DNA of 51,918 nucleotides from Janibacter corallicola NBRC 107790 (GCF_001570965.1 NZ_BCSR01000017.1:1-51918); one strand, 5' to 3'; shown: positions 37,918 to 46,483, counted from the stretch's first letter. Numbers and translations are program-made. The notes: generated by a model from the sequence alone, not told the origin.

Positions 37918-38814
37918 GTGGCCACCCTTTCCGAGTGGATCGCCGGCGCCCGCCCGCGAACCCTCCCCGCAGCGATCTCGCCCGTCATCGTCGGCACCGC
38001 CGCGGCGGCGGCCCACCACGACCCCGGCACCGGGGCGAAGGGGGCCTCCCTCGGCCTGGCGCTGCTGGCCGCACTGGTCGCGGGTTCCCTGCAGGTCGGC
38101 GTGAACTACGCCAACGACTACAGCGACGGCATCCGCGGCACCGACGAGGAGCGGGTCGGCCCGGTGCGCCTCGTCGGCCAGCGCCTGGCCGAGCCCTCCG
38201 CCGTCAAGCTCGCCGCGATCGTCTCCCTCGCCGTCGGGGCCTTCTTCGGTTTCGCGCTCGTGGCGCTCAGCAGCGCGTGGATCCTGCTGCCCATCGGGGG
38301 GCTGGCGATCGTCGCCGCCTGGCGCTACACCGGCGGCGACAACCCCTACGGCTACCGCGGCCTCGGGGAGGTCTACGTCTTCATCTTCTTCGGGCTCGTC
38401 GCCACCCTCGGCACGCTCTTCACCCAGGCCGGGACGATCACGGCGGTCGGCCTCCTCGGTGCGGTCGGCGTGGGCTGCCTCGCGATGGCGATCCTCGTCG
38501 CGAACAACCTGCGCGACATCCCCACCGACACCGAGACCGGCAAGACGACCCTCGCGGTGCGCCTCGGTGACGGCGGCACCCGCCGGCTCTACCTCGGCCT
38601 CTACGGCGCGACCGCGCTGCTCACCCTGGCGATGACGATCTGGCGGCCGTGGGCGCCGGTGGCCCTGCTCGGGCTGCTCGTGGCGGTGCCGGGCATCCGG
38701 GCGGTGCGCCGCGGCGCGACCAGCCGGGACCTCATCCCGGCCATCGGCACGACCGGGATGGCCGAGCTGCTCTGGGCGCTCCTACTGATCTGGCCGCTCG
38801 CGCTGGCCGGCTGA
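37918..38814 (+). CDS. menA: 1,4-Dihydroxy-2-naphthoate polyprenyltransferase
   Basis: A 298-residue UbiA-family integral membrane prenyltransferase that attaches the polyprenyl chain to DHNA. First Asp motif NYANDYSDG at 63-71, second motif DIPTDTETGKTT at about 202-213, and about nine hydrophobic helices. An insertion with GAKGA at 39-43 falls in the first loop and coincides with the 9-mer repeat. GTG at 37918 is used. It ends the plus-strand men group and converges on the DUF4229-like gene. Confidence 0.94.
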   Translation: MATLSEWIAGARPRTLPAAISPVIVGTAAAAAHHDPGTGAKGASLGLALLAALVAGSLQVGVNYANDYSDGIRGTDEERVGPVRLVGQRLAEPSAVKLAAIVSLAVGAFFGFALVALSSAWILLPIGGLAIVAAWRYTGGDNPYGYRGLGEVYVFIFFGLVATLGTLFTQAGTITAVGLLGAVGVGCLAMAILVANNLRDIPTDTETGKTTLAVRLGDGGTRRLYLGLYGATALLTLAMTIWRPWAPVALLGLLVAVPGIRAVRRGATSRDLIPAIGTTGMAELLWALLLIWPLALAG

Positions 38815-38819
38815 CGACG

Positions 38820-38838
38820 TTCTCGGGTCACCCGAGAA
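38820..38838. terminator. 19-bp perfect palindrome after menA
   Basis: TTCTCGGGT-C-ACCCGAGAA, 9-bp arms around one base, in the 45-bp gap between convergent genes. Related to a copy at 25711. Terminator or bound operator; the 1-nt loop argues for a DNA-binding site or cruciform rather than an RNA hairpin with a tight loop. Confidence 0.5.
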
Positions 38839-38859
38839 ACGGGTGACTGCCGCGCACGG

Positions 38860-39147
38860 TCAGCGGTACTGGTCGTCCTCGGCGTCGAGGGCGGCGTCCT
38901 CGGCGGACTCGTCCACGCCCGGGGGCCGGTTGGCCTTGCGCTCGGCGCGGCGGGCGCGGCGGTCCTCGATCTCGTGGACCATCTCGGCGCGGAAGGGCGA
39001 GAGGACGAAGGCCGAGATCACCATCGAGAGGATGCCGGCGAGGATCGCCAGCCAAGCCAGCTCGATGCCGTCACGCAGGCCGAGCAGCCACAGGAGGGCC
39101 AGGCAGCCGATGAAGATGAGCAGACGCAGGATCGTGTAGCGGACCAT
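38860..39147 (-). CDS. DUF4229-like small membrane protein
   Basis: 95 residues: two hydrophobic helices (ILRLLIFIGCLALLWLLGL and LAWLAILAGILSMVISAFVLSPF) and a charged cytosolic tail (RRARRAERKANRP then an acidic end). This matches the DUF4229 pattern found beside ccs genes in actinobacteria. ATG at 39147 is taken; a GTG at 39156 overlapping the ccsB stop is also possible. Function unknown. Confidence 0.7.
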   Translation of the reverse strand: MVRYTILRLLIFIGCLALLWLLGLRDGIELAWLAILAGILSMVISAFVLSPFRAEMVHEIEDRRARRAERKANRPPGVDESAEDAALDAEDDQYR

Positions 39148-39152
39148 GGCAC

Positions 39153-40169
39153 TCACTGGGCGTAGCTGTGCATGCCGATGAAGTAGAAGTTCACGACCGT
39201 GTAGTTGATGATGATGCACGCGAAACCGGCCAGCGCGATCCAGTTGGCCGTCCGCCGGGGCGTGTTCTTCGTCGCGCGGGCGTGCAGGTAGGCGGCGTAG
39301 ACGGTCCAGATGACGAAGGTCCACACCTCCTTGGGGTCCCAGGTCCAGTACGCGCCCCAGGCCTCCCGCGCCCAGATCGCCCCCGCGATGAGGGTGAAGG
39401 TCCACAGCGGGAAGGCGACGATGTGCAGCGAGTAGCCCAGCTTCTCCAGCGAGGCAGCCGGCGGCAACTTGCGCCAGAAGCGCTCCCCGCCGAGCTGGCG
39501 GTCGCTGGCGAGGTACAGCGCGACGATCGCCGCGCCGACGATGAAGAGGCCGACCGAGAGGGTCGCGACCGTGACGTGGATCGGCAGCCAGTAGGACTTC
39601 AGGGACGGCACGAGCTCGTCGGCCGGCTGGTACCAGACCGTCGAGGCGACACCGAGGATGAGCACGACGGGTGCGGTGACGAAGACGCCGAGCCAGCGCA
39701 GGTCACGTCGCAAGCTCCAGATGCTGTAGGCGGCCATCGCGAAGAAGGACCCGGCGACCGAGAACTCGAAGAGGTTGCCCAGCGGCGGGCGCGAGACGGC
39801 GACGCCGCGCAGCACCGCGGAGGTGAGCAGCAGCATGGCGCCGAGCCAGCCGAGCGTCGAGGCGATGCCGGCCGCCTTGCGGGCACGGACCGGCACGCTG
39901 CCGTCGTCCTCGCCCGGTGCGGACCCGCTCTCGTGGAGGGCCGCGGCATCGCCCGCGGACCCGGGGGTCGCCCCCTTCGCCCCGGCGCCTGCGGCCACGA
40001 CCTCGCGCTCGGGCACGGTCGCCTCCCGCGGTGCCGCCTCGTCGGCGGCCTCCCGCTCCGGGACGGTCCAGGCGAGGTACAGCGCATGGCCGATCATCGC
40101 CATCGTGATGACCATGATGGCTGACCACAGGGCGTAGTTGGCGTAGGTCGCCAGGATCTCGTTGCTCAT
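39153..40169 (-). CDS. ccsB: Cytochrome c biogenesis protein CcsB (heme handling)
   Basis: A 338-residue polytopic protein of cytochrome c maturation system II, the partner of ResB (called CcsA in other nomenclature). The tryptophan-rich heme-binding WWD-type motif is visible as WGAYWTWDPKEVWTFVIW near 270-287, with conserved His residues in flanking helices (SYWLPIHVTVATLSVG; YSLHIVAFPLW; MHSYAQ). A 60-residue acidic/Ala/Gly linker after the first helix (EREVVAAGAGAKGATPGS) coincides with the 9-mer repeat. Start ATG at 40169 overlaps resB. Confidence 0.94.
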   Translation of the reverse strand: MSNEILATYANYALWSAIMVITMAMIGHALYLAWTVPEREAADEAAPREATVPEREVVAAGAGAKGATPGSAGDAAALHESGSAPGEDDGSVPVRARKAAGIASTLGWLGAMLLLTSAVLRGVAVSRPPLGNLFEFSVAGSFFAMAAYSIWSLRRDLRWLGVFVTAPVVLILGVASTVWYQPADELVPSLKSYWLPIHVTVATLSVGLFIVGAAIVALYLASDRQLGGERFWRKLPPAASLEKLGYSLHIVAFPLWTFTLIAGAIWAREAWGAYWTWDPKEVWTFVIWTVYAAYLHARATKNTPRRTANWIALAGFACIIINYTVVNFYFIGMHSYAQ

Positions 40170-41758
40170 GATGCCTCCGATTGTCCCACGAGCTCGTCGC
40201 GGACCTCCGTGACCACCTCGGTCAGGCCCTCGTCGTCGTCACGGCTCATGCCGCCGACCTCCACGCGCACGACCCCGTCGGCGCCCTCGGACTCGACGAC
40301 CCGCACGAAGACCCGGCGCCGCTTGAGCACCAGGCTCGCGATGAGACCGGCCAGCGCGGCGAACGCGGACCACAGCACGAGGTGCTTGCCGGGGTCGTGG
40401 CGCACCGAGAAGCCGGCGTAGCGGTCCACCCCGTCGAGGCTGATGGTCCCCCGGCCGCCGGGCAGCTTCGCGGTCTCGCCCGGGGTGAGCCACAGCCGTG
40501 CCTGGTCCTTCCCGTCCTTGGTGAGGACCTTGTCCATCCCCTTGGTGTCGAGGCTGAAGACCGACTGCGGCATGCCGCCCGGGTAGAGGTCGCCGGTGTA
40601 CATGCTCAGGGCGAGCGCCGGCGAACGGGTGTCGGGGAAGAGCGAGATCGGGCCGGTCTCCGGGTCGATGTGGGCCGTGGGCAGGAAGAGCCCCATGAAG
40701 CCGAACTGCTCGGGCTCGGCGGCCCCGACCTTCACCGCGCCGGTGGAGCGGTAGTTGCTGTCCTGGGCGAGGAAGGGGGTCGCCCCCTTGTAGAGGACCT
40801 CGCCGTCGGGGTCCTTGACGGTGATGACGGGCGCGTAGCCGTTGCCGAGGAGGAAGACGGTCGCGTCCGTCATCTCCAGCGGGCCGTTGACCTTGACGAG
40901 GTCCGTGAACTCCTCGCCGTCGGCGGTCACGCCCTTCACGTGCGCCGTGAAGTCCCGCGGCTGGCCGAAGGTCTCCGCCCCCGGCTCGCGGTCGTTGAAG
41001 TCCGCGGTCATCTTCGTCACCGAGATGGTGAAGGGGCTCAGGCTCTGCTCGTCCACGAGCGGGCCGGGAGCGAAGGTGTCGAAGCGGGTCGAGGTGCTCA
41101 CGAAGGAGTCGCCCTCGGGGACGATGACGTCGGCCTTCCACCCCCACAGGTAGCCGATGGCCACGCCGATGATGATGAACACGAGCGCGATGTGGAAGAC
41201 GAGGTTGCCGGTCTCCTTCAGGTACCCGCTCTCGCCCGAGACCGAGACCTCGTCGTGGCTGGCGACCCGGTAGCGCCGACGGCGCAGCACCCGCGTGGCG
41301 GCCTCGCGCACCTGCTCGACCGAGCCGGTCACCTCGCCCGTCGCGTGGGCCTCGAGCCGGGAGAGGCGTCGGGGCGCGCGCGGCGGCCGGCTGCGCAGCA
41401 CGCGCAGGTGCTGGAGGCTGCGCGGCAGGATGCAGCCGATGAGCGAGATGAAGAGCAGCAGGTAGATCGCCGAGAACCACGGCGAGGAGAAGACGTCGAA
41501 GGCACCGAGCTTGTCCAGCGTCGGCCCGGTGGTCTCGTGCCGGGCGATCCAGTCCGCGGTCGCGCCGGGGTCCTGGCTGCGCTGCGGGAAGACCGAGCCG
41601 GGCACCGCCCCGATGGCCACGAGCAGCAGCAGGAGCAGCGCGGTGCGCATGCTCGTCAGCTGTCGCCAGCCCCACCGCAGCCAGCCGAGGACGCCGAGCC
41701 TCGGCTGGGTCACCCCGGCGCGGTGGTCGCTTCGCGGACGGCCCTTGGTCGCGGGCAT
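40166..41758 (-). CDS. resB: Cytochrome c biogenesis protein ResB
   Basis: A 530-residue membrane protein with three N-terminal hydrophobic helices (TSMRTALLLLLLVAIGAVPGSVFPQ; FSAIYLLLFISLIGCILPR; LVFHIALVFIIIGVAIGYLWGW), a large extracytoplasmic domain of about 270 residues, and a last helix (LVLWSAFAALAGLIASLVL). With CcsB it forms the heme-transport/ligation complex. ATG overlaps the ccdA stop by 3 bp. Confidence 0.94.
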   Translation of the reverse strand: MPATKGRPRSDHRAGVTQPRLGVLGWLRWGWRQLTSMRTALLLLLLVAIGAVPGSVFPQRSQDPGATADWIARHETTGPTLDKLGAFDVFSSPWFSAIYLLLFISLIGCILPRSLQHLRVLRSRPPRAPRRLSRLEAHATGEVTGSVEQVREAATRVLRRRRYRVASHDEVSVSGESGYLKETGNLVFHIALVFIIIGVAIGYLWGWKADVIVPEGDSFVSTSTRFDTFAPGPLVDEQSLSPFTISVTKMTADFNDREPGAETFGQPRDFTAHVKGVTADGEEFTDLVKVNGPLEMTDATVFLLGNGYAPVITVKDPDGEVLYKGATPFLAQDSNYRSTGAVKVGAAEPEQFGFMGLFLPTAHIDPETGPISLFPDTRSPALALSMYTGDLYPGGMPQSVFSLDTKGMDKVLTKDGKDQARLWLTPGETAKLPGGRGTISLDGVDRYAGFSVRHDPGKHLVLWSAFAALAGLIASLVLKRRRVFVRVVESEGADGVVRVEVGGMSRDDDEGLTEVVTEVRDELVGQSEAS

Positions 41759-42516
41759 CAGATGATCACCTCGTAGTCACTGATCAGGTGGGCCTGCAGC
41801 CAACGGGTGAGGACGTCCCACCCGCCGGTGAGGAGCAGCACGCCCACGACGAGCAGCAAGACCGCTCCGAAGACCTGGATGGTGCGCTGGTGGCCGCGCA
41901 GCCACCGCGAGACCGGCGCCCAGCGCTCGTAGGCACCGGCGATGAGGATGAAGGGCAGCCCGAGCCCGAGGCAGTAGGCCACGGCGAGGACGACCGCGCG
42001 GCTGGTGCCGGAGTCCCCGGTGAGGCCCAGGGTCAGCACGGCGGCGAGGGTCGGGCCGACGCACGGTGCCCACCCGAGGCCGAAGACGGCGCCGAGCACC
42101 GGGGCGCCGGCCAGACCGGTCGCGGGGCGGACCGGCAGCCGGAGGGTGCGCTGGGAGCCCATGCCGAGGAAGACCAGCGCCATGAGGATCACCAGCGCCC
42201 CGCCGATGCGCATGAGCAGCTCGCGGTGGGTGATGAAGACCTGCCCCACCGTGGCGACGAACATCGAGGCGAGGACGAAGACGAGGGTGAAGCCGAGGAC
42301 GAAGAGCGCCGTCCCGAGCACCATCCGGCCGCGGCTGCGGTCCTCGAGTGCGACGTCGGAGAGCCCCGTGACGTACCCGAGGTAGCCGGGCACGAGGGGC
42401 AGCACGCAGGGGGTGGCGAAGGAGACGAGGCCGGCGAGCGCCGCCACCGCCACGGCGAGCGGCAGGGCGCCGTCGGTGACCGTCTCCCCGAGACCGGCGA
42501 TGAGCATCCCGGTCAT
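41758..42516 (-). CDS. ccdA: Cytochrome c biogenesis thiol-reductant transporter CcdA
   Basis: A 252-residue six-helix protein that carries reducing equivalents from cytosolic thioredoxin to the extracytoplasmic side. Conserved Cys pair: SFATPCVLPLVPGYLGYVTG in the first helix and LGWAPCVGPTLAAVL in the fourth. ATG at 42516 overlaps the stop of the upstream TlpA-like gene by 4 bp. Confidence 0.95.
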   Translation of the reverse strand: MTGMLIAGLGETVTDGALPLAVAVAALAGLVSFATPCVLPLVPGYLGYVTGLSDVALEDRSRGRMVLGTALFVLGFTLVFVLASMFVATVGQVFITHRELLMRIGGALVILMALVFLGMGSQRTLRLPVRPATGLAGAPVLGAVFGLGWAPCVGPTLAAVLTLGLTGDSGTSRAVVLAVAYCLGLGLPFILIAGAYERWAPVSRWLRGHQRTIQVFGAVLLLVVGVLLLTGGWDVLTRWLQAHLISDYEVII

Positions 42517-43112
42517 CGCCGGGGCTCGTCGAGGGTGTCCTCGATCATCCCGGTCAGCGTCGACTCGGTGATCGGGCCGAGCTTGACCGCGGCGATGCGG
42601 CCCTTGCGGTCCAGGACGGCGGTCGAGGGCTGCGCGGAGAGCTTGCCCTGCATGTCGATGGCGCTCTGACCGGACTTGTCGAAGACCGAGGGCCAGGCGT
42701 CCAGCCCCCACGCCTTGGCCTGGGCGCGACCGGTGTCCAGGGACGGCTCGCGGTAGTCGATGCCGACGAAGCTGACCTCGTCCTCGTCGACCTTCTCGTG
42801 CGCGGCGACGAGCTCCGGGGCCTCCTTCTTGCACGGCCCGCACCAGCTGGCCCACAGGTTGACCACGACGACCTCGCCGCGGTGCTCGGCAGCCTTCCAG
42901 GTCTTCCCGTCGAGGGTCTTGCCGGCGAGGTCGACCGGCTCCTCGCGCTCCTTCGGCGGGATGATGAGCAGCTCCCCGTCGCCGCTGCGGTAGCCGGCGT
43001 CCTGGGCGGCCTCGCTGGAGGAGGTCCCGTCGTCACCGCAGGCGGTCACCCCCGCGACGAGCGCGAGGGCGCCGAGGCAGGCGAGGAGGGCACGGATGGT
43101 TCGGTGCAGCAT
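42513..43112 (-). CDS. TlpA/ResA-like thioredoxin lipoprotein
   Basis: 199 residues. A lipoprotein signal ends VAGVTAC (Cys25), followed by a flexible linker and a thioredoxin domain with WASWCGPCKKE (Cys91, Cys94). It would reduce apocytochrome c Cys pairs using electrons from CcdA. ATG at 43112 is chosen because it gives a proper signal peptide; a longer in-frame start exists upstream. A 9-mer copy sits in the 16-bp gap before it. Confidence 0.92.
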   Translation of the reverse strand: MLHRTIRALLACLGALALVAGVTACGDDGTSSSEAAQDAGYRSGDGELLIIPPKEREEPVDLAGKTLDGKTWKAAEHRGEVVVVNLWASWCGPCKKEAPELVAAHEKVDEDEVSFVGIDYREPSLDTGRAQAKAWGLDAWPSVFDKSGQSAIDMQGKLSAQPSTAVLDRKGRIAAVKLGPITESTLTGMIEDTLDEPRR

Positions 43113-43128
43113 CGACTTTCGAAGGGGG

Positions 43129-43896
43129 TCAGGCACCCGACACGACCGAGGCACGGCCGTAGAGGTGGGCAGCGGGTTCGGAGTAGGAGACGTCGACGAC
43201 CTCGTCGCCGACGAACGTGACGGTGGTCAGCGAGGCGAGGTTGCACTGACGCCGACGGGGGTCGTGCCAGAGCCGGCGCCCCTCGAGGACGCTGCGGATG
43301 GTCCAGATCGGCAGCTGGTGGCTGACGACGAGGACCTCGTGGCCCCGGGCGTGATCGCGAGCGTCCTCGATCGCGGCCATCATCCGCTTGCCGATGGCGT
43401 GGTAGGACTCGCCCCAGGAGGGCTTCGTGGGGTCACGGACCCACCACCAGCGCCGGGGGTCGAGCAGGAGGCGCTTGCGGAAGCGGCTCCCTTCGAACTT
43501 GTTGCCGGCCTCGATGACGCGCGGGTCGACCACGGCGGTCAGGCCGTGTCGGGCCAGCGTCGGCCCAGCCGTCTCCGCGGTGCGCTCCAGCGGGGAGTGC
43601 ACGACCAGGGCCAGGTCGGCGTCGGCGAGGTGCTCGGCGACGACGTCGGCCATCGCCCGGCCCAGCGGGGAGAGGTGGTAGTCCGGCAGCCGGCCGTAGA
43701 GGATCTTCTCCGGATTGTCGACCTCGCCGTGGCGCATGAGGTGGACCACGGTCCGCTTGCTGCCCGGGTGCTCCTGACGGGCCGCACGCGCCTCCTGCGC
43801 ACCCTCGGCGGCCCGGTCGGCCGCGGTCCTCGCCTGCTGGCGGGTCTCCTTCTCGAGGGGCAGGTCGGTCCCGGAGTCGGGGGTCGGCTCGGTCAT
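43129..43896 (-). CDS. Histidine phosphatase (phosphoglycerate-mutase-like)
   Basis: 255 residues. The RHG motif of the superfamily is at 55-57 in VVHLMRHGEVDN (phospho-acceptor His56); a Glu-containing loop (LVVHSPLERTAET) and a second His (LVVSHQLPI) complete the site. An N-terminal Ala/Arg/Glu-rich region of about 45 residues is not part of the fold. Rv0525 in M. tuberculosis is in the same position beside ccdA/resB. Substrate unknown. ATG at 43896, 7 nt after a -10-like GACAAT. Confidence 0.85.
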   Translation of the reverse strand: MTEPTPDSGTDLPLEKETRQQARTAADRAAEGAQEARAARQEHPGSKRTVVHLMRHGEVDNPEKILYGRLPDYHLSPLGRAMADVVAEHLADADLALVVHSPLERTAETAGPTLARHGLTAVVDPRVIEAGNKFEGSRFRKRLLLDPRRWWWVRDPTKPSWGESYHAIGKRMMAAIEDARDHARGHEVLVVSHQLPIWTIRSVLEGRRLWHDPRRRQCNLASLTTVTFVGDEVVDVSYSEPAAHLYGRASVVSGA

Positions 43897-43903
43897 GGCC
43901 GGG

Positions 43904-43909
43904 ATTGTC
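43904..43909 (-). promoter_or_regulatory. -10-like GACAAT for the histidine phosphatase gene
   Basis: GACAAT on the minus strand, 7 nt before the ATG at 43896. Confidence 0.4.
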
Positions 43910-43914
43910 CCACC

Positions 43915-44754
43915 TCAGTCTGAGCGGTCGCTGCGCCGGTGGGCGATGACGGCGTCGTAGAGCGCCTTCTTGCCGTGGCCGGTGGAGGTAGCGACCGCGG
44001 CGCACACGTCCTTCAGCCGAGCGCCCCGGTCGCGGCGGGAGATGACCTCGGCGACCGCGTCGTCCAGCGAGACGACGACCTCGGGGGCGCCCTCGACGAC
44101 GACGGTGATCTCGCCGCGCAGCCCCTCGACGGCCCACTCGGCCAGCTCGCCCAGGCTCCCGCGCCGGACCTCCTCGTGGGTCTTCGTCAGCTCGCGGCAG
44201 ACCGCGGCCTGCCGGTCGTGGCCGAAGACGCCGGCCATGACCTCGAGGGAGACCGCGATCCGGTGGGGCGCCTCGAAGAAGACCATGGTGCGCCGCTCGG
44301 TGGCCAGCTCCTCCAGGACCCGGCGGCGCTCACCGCCCTTGCGGGGCAGGAAGCCCTCGAAGCAGAAGCGGTCCACCGGGAGCCCGGAGACCGCGAGCGC
44401 CACGAGCACCGCGCTCGGCCCCGGCAGGCAGGTCAGCTCCTCGTCGGCCTCGACGCAGGCCCGCACGAAGCGGTACCCGGGGTCGGAGACCGAGGGCATC
44501 CCGGCGTCGGTGACGAGGAGCACGCGCTCCCCCTTCGTCACCGCCTCGAGGAGGTCCACGGTTCGGGACGCCTCGTTGTGCTCGTGGTAGCTGACGACCC
44601 GCTCAGGCAGCTCGACCCCGAGCTCGGCGGCGAGGCGGCGCATCCGACGGGTGTCCTCGGCGGCGACGACGTCCGCCCCGGCGAGCTCGTCGCGCAGCCG
44701 GATGGAGGCATCGCGGGGGTCTCCGATGGGGGTGGCGGCGAGGACGAGTGGCAT
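43915..44754 (-). CDS. rsmI: 16S rRNA (cytidine1402-2'-O)-methyltransferase
   Basis: A 279-residue tetrapyrrole-methylase-fold RNA methyltransferase that methylates C1402 of 16S rRNA in the decoding region. Signature: LVLAATPIGDPRDAS at the N-terminus, EDTRRMRRL, SYHEHNE, LVTDAGMPSVSDPGY (SAM site) and LPGPSAVLVALAVSGLP; the C-terminus contains the extra helical region ALYDAVIAHRR. ATG at 44754 is chosen to give the family N-terminus (MPLVLAATPIG); longer starts at 44763-44781 exist. Divergent from pmt, as in M. tuberculosis (Rv1003/Rv1002c). Confidence 0.93.
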   Translation of the reverse strand: MPLVLAATPIGDPRDASIRLRDELAGADVVAAEDTRRMRRLAAELGVELPERVVSYHEHNEASRTVDLLEAVTKGERVLLVTDAGMPSVSDPGYRFVRACVEADEELTCLPGPSAVLVALAVSGLPVDRFCFEGFLPRKGGERRRVLEELATERRTMVFFEAPHRIAVSLEVMAGVFGHDRQAAVCRELTKTHEEVRRGSLGELAEWAVEGLRGEITVVVEGAPEVVVSLDDAVAEVISRRDRGARLKDVCAAVATSTGHGKKALYDAVIAHRRSDRSD

Positions 44755-44782
44755 GGGCCCCATCATCTCAGGAGGGCTCACC

Positions 44783-44788
44783 TACGAT
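44783..44788 (+). promoter_or_regulatory. -10 element TACGAT, leaderless start for pmt
   Basis: TACGAT is 7 nt before the ATG at 44796; it includes the A of an earlier in-frame ATG (44787) that is therefore an unlikely start. Confidence 0.55.
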
Positions 44789-44795
44789 GACCGCC

Positions 44796-46355
44796 ATGGA
44801 TCGCAGGGGGCAGCAGCTGCAGGCCCGGCTGCTCGGATTCCGCCCCGGCGACGCCCTGCTCGGCTGGCTGGGGCCGTTGTTCTTCGCGGTCGTCGGCGGG
44901 CTGCTGCGCTTCTGGCAGCTCGGGCGGCCGCACCAGCTCGTCTTCGACGAGACGTACTACGTCAAGCAGGGGGTCTCCCTGCTCGAGCACGGCGTCGAGC
45001 TGAAGTGGCGTGGCGAGGGCGAGAAGGTCGACCCCTGGTTCACCCAGGGCACTCCCGACGTCTTCGTCAGCGGCCAGGGCGACATGGTCGTCCACCCACC
45101 GGTGGGCAAGTGGATCATCGCCTTCGGCGAGTGGCTCTTCGGACCGACGTCGAGCTTCGGCTGGCGCTTCTCGGTGGCGCTGCTCGGCACGATCTCGATC
45201 CTCATGATCGGGCTCATCGCCCGGCGGCTCTTCCGCTCCAGCTGGCTGGGCACGATCGCCGCCTTCCTCACCGCCTTCGAGGGGCACCACTTCGTCCAGT
45301 CCCGCACCGGCCTGCTCGACCTGATCCTCATGTTCTTCGCGCTCGCGGCCTTCGGGGCGCTGCTCATCGACCGCGACTGGTCCCGAGAACGGCTCGCCGC
45401 GAAGGTCGCCGCCCTCCCCGAGAGCGCGCTGCGCGGCACCGGCCCGTGGCTGCTCTGGCGACCGTGGCGGCTCGTGGCCGCGGTCTGCCTCGGCCTCGCC
45501 TGCGGCACCAAGTGGTCCGGGCTCTACTTCTTCGCCGCCTTCGGGCTGATGACGGTCTTCTGGGACATGGGCGCCCGCCGGGCCGTCGGGGCACGCCGCT
45601 GGTGGTCGGCCTCCGTCCTCAAGGACGGCGTCTTCGCGGGGATCACCATGTCCGCCGTGGTGCTCGGGACCTACCTCGCCTCGTGGGTGGGCTGGTTCCG
45701 ATCGGAGTCCGGCTACAACCGCACCTGGGCCGTGGACCACCCGGACGAGGGCGTGCAGTGGCTGCCGCCGGCGCTGCGCTCGCTGTGGGACTACCACGCC
45801 CAGGTCCTCGACTTCCACGAACACCTCGACAGCCCGCACACCTACCAGTCGAACCCGTGGTCGTGGATGATCCAGGCCCGCCCGACGTCCTTCTTCTACG
45901 AGTCCCCGAAGATGGGCGTCGACGGCTGCCACGTCGACAAGTGCTCCAAGGCGATCACGAGCCTGGGATCGGTCTCGATCTGGTGGGTGGCCACCCTCGC
46001 CCTCCTCGTCCTCGTCTACTACTGGGCGATGAAGCGGGACTGGCGCGCCGGCGCGATCCTGGCAGGCTTCGTCGGGGGCTGGCTGCCGTGGTTCTTCCTG
46101 CAGCACCGCACGATCTTCGCCTTCTACGTCATCTCCTTCCAGCCGTGGGTGATCCTGGCGGTGGTCTTCCTCATCGGGCTGGTCCTGGGCCCGAAGGGGG
46201 CCTCCGCCCACCGGCGACGCATCGGCCACCTGATCATCGGGGCCTACTGCCTCGTGGTGCTGCTGAACTTCGCCTTCTACTGGCCGCTCTGGACCGCGCA
46301 GGTCATCCCGTACGAGCACTGGCGCTGGCGGATGTGGTTCCCGAGCTGGGTGTAG
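44796..46355 (+). CDS. pmt: Dolichyl/polyprenyl-phosphate-mannose--protein mannosyltransferase
   Basis: A 519-residue GT39 glycosyltransferase with about ten membrane helices that O-mannosylates secreted proteins on the outer face of the membrane. It has the N-terminal motif VFDETYY with catalytic Asp51/Glu52, LLGTISILMIGLIARRLFRS, and an extracytoplasmic loop with VDGCHVDKCS. The C-terminus YEHWRWRMWFPSWV is typical of Pmt. ATG at 44796 is chosen by the -10 spacing. It is followed by a palindromic repeat element. Confidence 0.93.
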   Translation: MDRRGQQLQARLLGFRPGDALLGWLGPLFFAVVGGLLRFWQLGRPHQLVFDETYYVKQGVSLLEHGVELKWRGEGEKVDPWFTQGTPDVFVSGQGDMVVHPPVGKWIIAFGEWLFGPTSSFGWRFSVALLGTISILMIGLIARRLFRSSWLGTIAAFLTAFEGHHFVQSRTGLLDLILMFFALAAFGALLIDRDWSRERLAAKVAALPESALRGTGPWLLWRPWRLVAAVCLGLACGTKWSGLYFFAAFGLMTVFWDMGARRAVGARRWWSASVLKDGVFAGITMSAVVLGTYLASWVGWFRSESGYNRTWAVDHPDEGVQWLPPALRSLWDYHAQVLDFHEHLDSPHTYQSNPWSWMIQARPTSFFYESPKMGVDGCHVDKCSKAITSLGSVSIWWVATLALLVLVYYWAMKRDWRAGAILAGFVGGWLPWFFLQHRTIFAFYVISFQPWVILAVVFLIGLVLGPKGASAHRRRIGHLIIGAYCLVVLLNFAFYWPLWTAQVIPYEHWRWRMWFPSWV

Positions 46356-46364
46356 CTTCGCGGT

Positions 46365-46465
46365 CCTTCGAGGCTCGCTTGCTGCGCAAACTCGCGCCTC
46401 AGGAACCGCGACATTCCACCCGGTCCCTGAGGTGCGGAGGCCGCCCGCGGCCGGAGCCTCGAAGG
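46365..46465. repeat. Large nested inverted repeat downstream of pmt
   Basis: Outer arms CCTTCGAGGCTC (46365-46376) and GAGCCTCGAAGG (46454-46465) are perfect; inner arms CCTCAGGAACCG (46397-46408) and CGGTCCCTGAGG (46421-46432) match 11 of 12 around a 12-nt loop; each half contains smaller GC hairpins (46438-46451, GGCCGC/GCGGCC). It fills the 140-bp gap between pmt and the nuclease gene. Similar elements recur in intergenic regions of some actinobacterial genomes as far as I recall; here a terminator role is also possible. Confidence 0.65.
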
Positions 46466-46483
46466 GCTGTCACCCCGGGTCCG

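Noticed and set aside
40741-40800. GGAAGGGGG and GCCCCCTTGT pair resembling the 9-mer
   Set aside because: Neither matches CGAAGGGGG or its complement exactly, so not counted; similarly TGAAGGGGG at 25680.
44763-44781. Upstream starts for rsmI
   Set aside because: They add residues before the well-conserved MPLVLAATPIG start and overlap the divergent pmt promoter region.
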